A DNA stretch of 42,579 bases from Actinomycetota bacterium (lineage in GTDB: Bacteria > Actinomycetota > Acidimicrobiia > Acidimicrobiales > Ilumatobacteraceae): the NCBI GenBank assembly GCA_009698745.1, contig WLPO01000002.1, forward strand, positions 1-42,579. Direction: 5' to 3'. The notes below the pieces were generated by a model, which saw nothing but the letters and a program-made list of their open reading frames with translations, made no database searches and was not told the origin of the DNA. The position numbers were made by a program, and so were the translations under genes. Shown in pieces: positions 34,401 to 39,840 of the stretch. The first letter of the stretch is position 1. Each line of letters opens with the position of its first letter.

Positions 34401-35033
34401 AATTTTGCGTGAGAGTTCAATCAGAAGCGGATTCGTTCGCTTTTGATCCGCAAGTCCGTGATCTTGCAATTCAATAAAGAAATTGTCTTTCCCAAAAATA
34501 TCTTGCAATCTTCCAGCGCAATCATGTGCGCCAGTGATATCACCCTTCATCAGACGTTGCAGCACGTGCCCACCCAAGCATCCGCTCGTTGCAATCAAGC
34601 CTTCATGATGCTCATGGAGTAATTCCCAGTCGATACGCGGTTGGTAGTAGTAGCCCTCCAAAAACGCGCGGCTTGATAGCTGAATCAAATTCTTGTAGCC
34701 AACATTGTTTTCTGCAAGGAGCGTGAGGTGGTAATAGACCTTGCCGCCAGATTCGGTTTCACCACCCGAATCATCCACCCTGCCTCGTCGAGACGGCCTC
34801 TCAGAGCGATGCTCATGAGCCATGTATGCCTCAGTGCCAATAATTGGCTTAATGCCCTGCTCTTTGCACTGTCGATAAAAATCGAGAGTTCCGTACATAT
34901 TGCCGTGATCGGTCATTCCCAACGCGGGTTGACCATCGGCGACGGCTGCGGCAACCAATTCGTCAAGTCGCGACGCACCATCCAACATCGAAAACTCGGT
35001 GTGGACATGCAAGTGGGTAAACGAATCGCCCAC
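31500..35033 (-). CDS. dnaE: DNA polymerase III alpha subunit
   Basis: This is the replicative polymerase catalytic subunit, 1177 aa with the GTG at 35033. It has an N-terminal PHP domain (HLHVHTEFSMLDGASR), the polymerase core with GPGRGSAAGCAVAYCL and the catalytic aspartates in MPDIDMDFDSRYRD, then tandem helix-hairpin-helix and an OB domain (FMLEDLQGAIEVTVFP). The GTG is supported by an excellent AAAGGAG ribosome site 6 nt upstream; the in-frame start at 35072 would place that site inside the gene. It has the longest leader of the window (140 bp), with three 13-nt repeats. Confidence 0.97.
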   Translation of the reverse strand: MGDSFTHLHVHTEFSMLDGASRLDELVAAAVADGQPALGMTDHGNMYGTLDFYRQCKEQGIKPIIGTEAYMAHEHRSERPSRRGRVDDSGGETESGGKVYYHLTLLAENNVGYKNLIQLSSRAFLEGYYYQPRIDWELLHEHHEGLIATSGCLGGHVLQRLMKGDITGAHDCAGRLQDIFGKDNFFIELQDHGLADQKRTNPLLIELSRKIGAPLLATNDTHYTHRDDHAAHDALLCVQTGCTMSDPNRFKFEGTEHYLKSAQEMQWLFRDVPEACSNTLWIAERANIEIEFGKPVLPNFELPDGFKTDGEYLHHLAMEGAKERWGQKLPPAVVERLNFELQTIEQMGFSSYFLIVWDMIRYARDHSIRVGPGRGSAAGCAVAYCLRITDLDPIKYDLLFERFLNPSRVTMPDIDMDFDSRYRDQMIRYASDKYGRDHVAQIITFGTIKARNAVRDAARVLGKPYVVGDKIAKLMPPVVMGRDTPLKFCLEPDPKGEHKDGYRAAAELRALYESDSEVKEVVDVARGLEGLKRNVGIHAAAVVITKEKLTEYLPIQRKTEQGQNPEDAPVVTQFEMHGVEALGLLKMDILGLRNLDVLSDANAMIRQFRDSEFDVDKLPIDDKLTFELLARGDTIGVFQLESTPMRALLRSLMPETFEHLSAVLALYRPGPMGENMHNDFADYKNNRKKNEYFHPDAAELLGDTYGLMIYQESVMRVAQKFAGYSLAEADTLRKACGKKDKAAMAEQRAGIESGCVKLGYGKELGTTIFNMIEKFADYAFAKSHAYGYGLISYQTAYLKTHFPVEYLACLLTSVKTNYDKAAVYLSDARMNNIVVLTPDINLSGVNFEPVLDGDVRKITFGLSAIRNVGEGLSTKIVEHRNAYGPFESFYDFAERVPTDVLNKRAIESLIKAGAFDKLGHPRKGLLASFMPIIDTTLKRREEKDQGVMSLFGEMEETEGGFSERQLIPDLHFEKAEQLKFEKEMLGLYVSDHPLMGIEGALRRRVDCTIPEALESADGAFMTIGGIVNQVNRRYTKRGDQMATFMLEDLQGAIEVTVFPKTLEKYGHQLADDMLISVRGRMDARDDTKVGFMATEIIVLEGLRSSQDSLHLRFSAQAITETLISDLQAVLKEHPGDSPVFLHLSDDKAVSLGAEYTVNLDRVMGQLRASFGDAASIA

Positions 35034-35173
35034 TGGAATCTCCTTTCGTTTTTCGATTGATGTTTTTGGCAAAAAGCCGTGTTGGAGGAGAGAGATTATC
35101 AGTGGGGTGTTTACCCGTGTTGCTTACCCCTGTTGTTTGCCCGGGATTTTCACCATACCGAATTCGCTACTGG
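35034..35173 (-). promoter_or_regulatory. dnaE upstream region (longest intergenic gap)
   Basis: From the bpa stop toward dnaE this region holds three tandem 13-nt repeats, a GATAAT/TAATCT -10 candidate at 35093-35100, a purine-poor stretch with a small GGC/GCC hairpin, and the AAAGGAG site at 35040-35046. Thus dnaE appears to have a true 5' leader of about 50 nt, unlike most unit-leading genes here. Confidence 0.6.
35104..35142 (-). repeat. Three tandem 13-nt repeats upstream of dnaE
   Basis: On the minus strand the units GGGCAAACAACAG, GGGTAAGCAACAC and GGGTAAACACCCC run head to tail (plus-strand spans 35130-35142, 35117-35129, 35104-35116). They start about 4 bp upstream of the -10 candidate and cover the -35 position, as expected for an operator or activator array. 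The third unit can also fold as GGGT/ACCC. Confidence 0.75.
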
Positions 35174-35650
35174 CTAAAGATACGTGCCGGGGCGATCCGA
35201 GATTTCTGGGGCAGTCGCTCCGCCGGGACCGCTGGGCAATTGGCGCATCTGATTAAGTTGCTGATTTGCCGCCAATTGCTGTGCAAACAAAGTCGCCTGT
35301 ATCCCGTGGAACAGACCTTCAAGCCAACCCACCAATTGGGCCTTGGCGACTCTCAGCTCGCTATCCGATGGGGTCACTCCATCGCGAAATGGCAGCGACA
35401 ACATGCGCAACTCTTCCGCCAGGTCGGGTGAAAGGGCTTCAGTCAATTCGACAATAGATCGTTCGTAAATTTCGGCCAGACGCTCTCGGGCTGGTCCATC
35501 CATCGTCATTGAATGCACTTCGTCTAGCAACTGCTTAATCATCGAACCGATGCGCATCACTTTGGCTGGTGCGGTCACCGTTTCATTGGGAATTTCTGGT
35601 GGAATTACAGGTGGATTTTCTGGGGATTCTTCTTGTACTACTTCAGTCAT
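35174..35650 (-). CDS. bpa: Bacterial proteasome activator Bpa (PafE)
   Basis: Bpa is a ring-forming, ATP-independent activator that opens the gate of the actinobacterial 20S proteasome. The 158-aa protein matches it across the core: PAKVMRIGSMIKQLLDEV (28-45), a four-helix region, SELRVAKAQLVGWLEGLFHGIQATLFAQQ (97-125) and a flexible tail. The gate-opening C-terminus, GQYL in M. tuberculosis, is GTYL here, keeping Tyr-Leu. The N-terminal 30 residues are acidic and proline-rich. It lies 12 nt after the phosphodiesterase gene. Its presence implies a 20S proteasome elsewhere in the genome. Confidence 0.92.
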   Translation of the reverse strand: MTEVVQEESPENPPVIPPEIPNETVTAPAKVMRIGSMIKQLLDEVHSMTMDGPARERLAEIYERSIVELTEALSPDLAEELRMLSLPFRDGVTPSDSELRVAKAQLVGWLEGLFHGIQATLFAQQLAANQQLNQMRQLPSGPGGATAPEISDRPGTYL

Positions 35651-35662
35651 AGTTGCATTATC

Positions 35663-36772
35663 TCACGGCTGTTGAGCAAATGCCAACAACGGAACATGCA
35701 TTTCGGCTTCTGTCAGCGAGCCGTGCCTGCAAATCAGCTGATACGGACCAGTGTCAAACGGCTCATGAAAACTGATGTCGGTAAACGGCACGAGTGCAAC
35801 GTCTCCGAGGCGCTTGCGCGCGGCATCGGTCACTCGCGGACCAAACCATCCATTGTCAATTACCTCATCGCGAGTGACAACCCAGGCAACATCGCCATAC
35901 AACTCCTTTGCGGTTGCATGCAGCGACTGCATTGCTCCACTTCGTGCATGAAGCCATCGGAATCTGCCCTCGCCAGATTGATATGCAACTTGATCAAGCA
36001 CATCGCGGTGCGGAGTTATTGATGCATCACCGATATGTACTTGGCCATGATCCGCAGTCACGATCAACACGCTCCCGGGTGTCAGTTGTTCAAGAACATC
36101 TGCGACCAATCGATCTGTTTGGCGCAGCTCTGCTTGGTAGTACTCACCGAATCCGCGCTCGTGGGCGATCTTGTCGATTCCGTCGTAATAGGCATAAATA
36201 AATTTCTGACCCGACTGCAACAAGAGACCAACCTGTACCGCAATGCTCGACGACGATCTCCAACCCATCGGACGAGATCCACGCAAGTGCGCTTCGGTAA
36301 ATGCCGAACCTTCAAGTTCTGCTTTGCTGAGCACTGGCACCGAGGCTCCCATGAACGGTGGGCATGGTTGCACCATCTCGGGTGGATACGTCGTACGCAG
36401 ATCTCCCTTTTCATCTCCCCAGCGCAACATCTGCATCACATGACGCCCCATGTCCATGCGATAACCCATCAAGCCGTGTTCTCCAGGGGTCAGACCTGTT
36501 GCAATAGACGTCAACGCCGTGACCGTTGTTGACGGTGCGACCGTGGTGATCGACCCACCCTGCATCGACGCAATTGTTGGAGCATGAGCAATGTTGCTTT
36601 GCAGTTGATGCCAACCAAGGCCATCGATCACGAGCAATACAACTTGGTTTGCACCCTCTACTGCCCGAGGCATCCAAGCAGGCACCGAATCAGTGCCCCG
36701 CGGACCGAGCAGGCTTGGAATAATGCTGGAGATACAACCCCCTGAATACTGAGGAAGCGTTGGATCAAGCAC
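35663..36772 (-). CDS. Alkaline-phosphatase-superfamily phosphodiesterase/nucleotide pyrophosphatase
   Basis: The 369-aa protein has the metal-site Asp of VVLLVIDGLGW (D50), the nucleophile-Thr region VAPSTTVTALTSIATGLTPGEHGLMGYRM (about 78-106), YYDGIDKIAHERG and VTADHGQVHIG, the pattern of type I phosphodiesterases. No signal peptide or membrane segment is seen, so it should be cytoplasmic; the substrate is unknown. The GTG at 36772 is chosen because a TAGTGT box lies 7 nt upstream; the open frame reaches 36925 but there it runs antisense through the Rrf2 gene. It is followed by bpa after 12 nt. Confidence 0.87.
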   Translation of the reverse strand: MLDPTLPQYSGGCISSIIPSLLGPRGTDSVPAWMPRAVEGANQVVLLVIDGLGWHQLQSNIAHAPTIASMQGGSITTVAPSTTVTALTSIATGLTPGEHGLMGYRMDMGRHVMQMLRWGDEKGDLRTTYPPEMVQPCPPFMGASVPVLSKAELEGSAFTEAHLRGSRPMGWRSSSSIAVQVGLLLQSGQKFIYAYYDGIDKIAHERGFGEYYQAELRQTDRLVADVLEQLTPGSVLIVTADHGQVHIGDASITPHRDVLDQVAYQSGEGRFRWLHARSGAMQSLHATAKELYGDVAWVVTRDEVIDNGWFGPRVTDAARKRLGDVALVPFTDISFHEPFDTGPYQLICRHGSLTEAEMHVPLLAFAQQP

Positions 36773-36790
36773 GCGATCTACACTACAACC
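36773..36790. promoter_or_regulatory. 18-bp divergent region with overlapping -10 boxes
   Basis: Between the GTG starts at 36772 (minus) and 36791 (plus), TACACT on plus (36779-36784, 6 nt before the Rrf2 GTG) and TAGTGT on minus (36785-36780, 7 nt before the phosphodiesterase GTG) share five base pairs. TACAC and GTGTA (36779-36783 and 36795-36799, 11-nt spacer) form an inverted repeat that could be an Rrf2 site. Confidence 0.5.
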
Positions 36791-37237
36791 GTGCGTGTAT
36801 CTACTCGGGGTGACTATGCGTGTCGTGCCCTCCTCTCTCTCGCTCTGCACGAAGGCGAGCCAGGCCCAACCTCGGTTCGCGATATTGCAACGCGCACGGC
36901 ACTGCCGCAGCCGTATCTTGAGCAAATTCTTTTGGTGCTCAAAGGCGCTGGCCTAGTGAAATCAAAACGCGGAGTAGGCGGTGGATACACACTTGCTCGA
37001 CCGCCAGAAGAGATCTTGCTCTCGCAAATAATTGCAGCAGCTGACGGCCCAATCAGTCTTGGAGATTTTGGTAAGCCACACCAAGATGGTTCATGTGACC
37101 ATGAAGGGCACTGCGTCTTGCTAGCGATTTGGAATGTTGCTGGTGAACATATGCGCGAACATCTCGAAGATTACACGTTGGCAAAAATTGCCTCTGCGGC
37201 CAGAGGCACATCGCCTTGGCCACAACTCCATCACTAA
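36791..37237 (+). CDS. Rrf2-family transcriptional regulator
   Basis: The 148-aa winged-helix regulator starts MRVSTRGDYACRALLSLALHEG, typical of the Rrf2 family, with the PQPYLEQILLVLKGAGLVKSKRGVGGGYTLA recognition and wing segment. The cluster-loop region has C102, H104, H107 and C108 (S-C-D-H-E-G-H-C). That is only two cysteines rather than the three of IscR or NsrR, but with nearby histidines that could complete an Fe-S site. The signal is unknown. It diverges from the phosphodiesterase-bpa genes across 18 bp and so probably represses both directions. No Shine-Dalgarno; predicted leaderless. Confidence 0.9.
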   Translation: MRVSTRGDYACRALLSLALHEGEPGPTSVRDIATRTALPQPYLEQILLVLKGAGLVKSKRGVGGGYTLARPPEEILLSQIIAAADGPISLGDFGKPHQDGSCDHEGHCVLLAIWNVAGEHMREHLEDYTLAKIASAARGTSPWPQLHH

Positions 37238-37257
37238 CTCATTCGGTAACGAAGCAT

Positions 37258-38172
37258 TTAGCTACAACGAGCAAGCAATGCTTTCATGCCATCAGGCATT
37301 TCGGCTTCAAACGACATTGCTTGCCCGCTGATCGGATGTAAAAAAGCCAACTGTGCGGCGTGCAACATCGGACGCGGAGCCGAAAGAGAACTTCGCGCAC
37401 CACCATATGTCGAGTCCCCCACCACGGGATGCCCAATGGATTCGAGATGAACTCTGATTTGATGAGTTCGTCCAGTTTCAAGATTGCACTCAACCAACGA
37501 ACTTGGCAGTGGCAGATCAAACTTTGATTTCACCTCAAATCGTGTGCGAGCGGCTTTGCCGTCGACAACGACTCCCATGCGAGTTGGATCTTTCTGATCT
37601 CTGCCGATGGGGGCATCGATCGTGCCGGACAAAACGGTTGGGTGTCCCCATACGAGTGCCAAGTAGGTGCGCTTCACCTCGCGCTTTGACAACGCGTCTA
37701 CCAGTGCTTCGTAGGCTGCTTGTGTTTTCGCCATCACCATCAAGCCAGTCGTGCCGGCATCTAGGCGATGCACAACACCGGGACGCAAGGGGTCGCCGGC
37801 AGATGCCATTTCGGGAAACATCGCAAGAGCCCCATTGACCATCGTGCCTGTTGGGTTTCCGGCACCGGGATGCACAACCAAACCTGCACTCTTATTTATC
37901 ACCACGACATCAGTGTCTTCATAGACAACGTCCAAGATCACCGATGCATCAGCTGTTGGCAATTCTTTTTTAGGCAACAAAGCAGTGTCAATTGCGATCG
38001 TCTGGCCTTCAGCGATTTTGGTTTTGCCAGTCTCGGCACACACACCGTCGACCACCACTCCACCTGCCTGAATCAAAGAAGCCGCAGATGCACGACTGAC
38101 ATCGGCGATCAGAGCAACAATACGGTCGAGACGTTGGTCGTTGAGCGCCGCTGGAATAATTTCATTCAGCAC
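37258..38172 (-). CDS. rluD: 23S rRNA pseudouridine synthase, RluD type
   Basis: The 304-aa protein has an N-terminal S4 RNA-binding domain (ALNDQRLDRIVALIADVSRASAASLIQAGGVVVDG) and the RluA-family catalytic core with VVHRLDAGTTGLMVMAKT containing the active-site Asp, followed by GRTHQIRVHLESIGHPVVGDSTYG. It isomerises uridines in large-subunit rRNA. GTG start sharing one nucleotide with the lspA stop (TAGTG). Order ileS-dksA-like-lspA-rluD is conserved in Actinobacteria. Its 3' end faces the Rrf2 gene with 20 bp between. Confidence 0.95.
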   Translation of the reverse strand: MLNEIIPAALNDQRLDRIVALIADVSRASAASLIQAGGVVVDGVCAETGKTKIAEGQTIAIDTALLPKKELPTADASVILDVVYEDTDVVVINKSAGLVVHPGAGNPTGTMVNGALAMFPEMASAGDPLRPGVVHRLDAGTTGLMVMAKTQAAYEALVDALSKREVKRTYLALVWGHPTVLSGTIDAPIGRDQKDPTRMGVVVDGKAARTRFEVKSKFDLPLPSSLVECNLETGRTHQIRVHLESIGHPVVGDSTYGGARSSLSAPRPMLHAAQLAFLHPISGQAMSFEAEMPDGMKALLARCS

Positions 38173-38711
38173 TAGTGGCCGTCCGTTCGTTCGATCTGAG
38201 AGTTGTACTTGAGCATTGCCACGATCATTGTCGCGGCTCCAATCATGATTGCCATGTCGGCGACATTAAACACTGGCCACCATTGAAAATCTATGAAGTC
38301 AATAACGGCTCCACGCATCCACCCGGAATCTCGAAAGAGGCGATCCAAGATGTTCCCCATCGCCCCACCGATGATCAAACCTGTTGCAAGGCGTGTCAAA
38401 ACATTGTCGGCTCGACGCAGTGACAACAACAGCATCACCACAACGACAAGTCCAATTACACCGATTATTGGTCCTACTCCTGTTCCGCGTGAGAATGCCA
38501 TCCCACGGTTGTACGTCAAATTAAATTGCAGTGTCCAGATCACATGAATGACGCGACCATCAACGAGGTCTCGAAGAGCCCAGGCTTTGGACATCTGATC
38601 GAGCACCGCAATAACGACGGCAACGAACACACTCGTGCGCATTGATCGAACCAGCGTCATTCGGTTACCTGTTGGCGTTGTATGAGTTGCGTCTGGTGCA
38701 GCGTCGATCAT
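38172..38711 (-). CDS. lspA: Lipoprotein signal peptidase II
   Basis: LspA is the membrane aspartyl protease that removes the signal peptide from prolipoproteins. The 179-aa protein has four hydrophobic helices after a hydrophilic 25-residue N-terminus, LDQMSKAWA, NLTYNRGMAFSRG, and the two catalytic Asp motifs GNILDRLFR and FNVADMAI. The ATG overlaps the stop of the DksA-like gene by 4 nt (ATGA). A substrate candidate in the window is the DUF3048 lipoprotein. Confidence 0.95.
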   Translation of the reverse strand: MIDAAPDATHTTPTGNRMTLVRSMRTSVFVAVVIAVLDQMSKAWALRDLVDGRVIHVIWTLQFNLTYNRGMAFSRGTGVGPIIGVIGLVVVVMLLLSLRRADNVLTRLATGLIIGGAMGNILDRLFRDSGWMRGAVIDFIDFQWWPVFNVADMAIMIGAATMIVAMLKYNSQIERTDGH

Positions 38712-39817
38712 CGACGGCCAATGCCACCGACACGCTCAAGAACCGATTCTGTTGTCTCCGGAATCGCTTTGAGACGCTCGCGAGGAATCGCCAATCCGCT
38801 GTGTATGGAATATCCATACTCACCGGTCTTGATTCGCTCGAGTGCAGCATCCAACTCTTCGATGATCTGCCTAGCTTGTGCCGACAACATGAGGTCACGA
38901 GAGCGCTCAACCACCATGGTGTCGCCTTCGCCGCCTTCTTCGTCAAACTGCACATCGCCCATTTCGACATCTTGAATGAGTGAATTTGCCTCATCGTCAA
39001 GACGAAGTGCCTGTCGCAGCAATACTGCTTTCTTTTCGAGCATCAACTCGCGTTGACCGGCCAAGAACTTGAGGTCAAACTCTTTCGTTGCTTGAATGCC
39101 GTCGGCGAATTCGGTTTTGATAATTGGTGGACGCGGTGGTGGCTCTGGCTTTCGCTTTGCTCGCAATGCGGCCTCGCGTGCAGCTTCTTTTTCTGCTGCA
39201 AGTGCAAGTCGAGCTGCTTCTTTCTCTTCTCGGATACGAGCCTTCTCGGCTTCCTGTGCTGCCTTCAGCGCCAACTTTTCTGCAGCAATGCGCGCCTTTT
39301 CCTTAGCTGCCTCTTTTGCAGCCAATGCCTTCAGCTTTTGCTGCAGCGCCAAATCTTTCTTGCGCTGTGCTGCAATCTTTTTGCGCTCCATCTCTTTTTC
39401 GCGCATTGCCTTTTTGCGTGCAACTTCAAGTGCTTTTTTAGCAGCGACCTTCTTGGCTAACTCGGCCTTTTTAAGTGCAAGAGCTTTCTGGTCAGCGAGC
39501 TTCTTCTGCGCAGCGAGCTTCTTCTGCGCAGCTACTTTCTTTGCAAGATCGGCCTTTTTCTTGGCTAGTGCTTTTTGTGCAGCGAGCTTTTTTTGCCCAG
39601 CGAGCTTCTTAGCAAGATCAGCCTTTTTCTTGGCAAGTGCTTTTTGTGCAGCGAGCTTCTTCTGCGCAGCCAGTTTTTTCGCCAGTTCAACTTTCTTCTT
39701 TGCCGCGAGTTTCTTGGCCAGATCGGACTTCTTCTTGGCGAGTGCTTTTTGCGCCGCCGCCTTCTTGGCCTGGTTCTTTTTAACTAAGGCCTTTTTCTTT
39801 GCTGATGCTGATGGCAT
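38708..39817 (-). CDS. Lys/Ala-repeat (histone H1-like) protein with cysteine-less DksA/TraR C-terminal domain
   Basis: This 369-aa protein has two parts. Residues 1 to about 230 are almost only Lys, Ala, Leu, Gln, Glu and Arg, with 23-residue near-repeats (AAQKALAKKKADLAKK...) and then an E/A/R-rich helix, which suggests DNA binding and a coiled coil. The last 110 residues match DksA/TraR (LDAALERIKTGEYGYSIHSGLAIPRERLKAIPET), but all four zinc cysteines are replaced (S-I-H-S at the first pair; E-S-V-L at the second). A similar histone/DksA-like protein next to ileS and lspA is described in Streptomyces (DdbA). ATG 39817 has a GAGGGA ribosome site; an upstream extension would enter ileS. Confidence 0.85.
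   Translation of the reverse strand: MPSASAKKKALVKKNQAKKAAAQKALAKKKSDLAKKLAAKKKVELAKKLAAQKKLAAQKALAKKKADLAKKLAGQKKLAAQKALAKKKADLAKKVAAQKKLAAQKKLADQKALALKKAELAKKVAAKKALEVARKKAMREKEMERKKIAAQRKKDLALQQKLKALAAKEAAKEKARIAAEKLALKAAQEAEKARIREEKEAARLALAAEKEAAREAALRAKRKPEPPPRPPIIKTEFADGIQATKEFDLKFLAGQRELMLEKKAVLLRQALRLDDEANSLIQDVEMGDVQFDEEGGEGDTMVVERSRDLMLSAQARQIIEELDAALERIKTGEYGYSIHSGLAIPRERLKAIPETTESVLERVGGIGRR
39543..39680 (-). repeat. 69-nt tandem repeat inside the DksA-like gene
   Basis: Two adjacent 69-nt units (39543-39611 and 39612-39680) are nearly identical and encode 23-residue Lys/Ala modules. Further degenerate copies flank them, including one starting at 39717. Such repeats are prone to copy-number change. 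Confidence 0.85.
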
Positions 39818-39840
39818 GTTTCCCTCTCGAACTTGGCGCT

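Noticed and set aside
35104-35142. Short CRISPR array
   Set aside because: Units are 13 nt, directly adjacent, with no spacers and no cas genes nearby.
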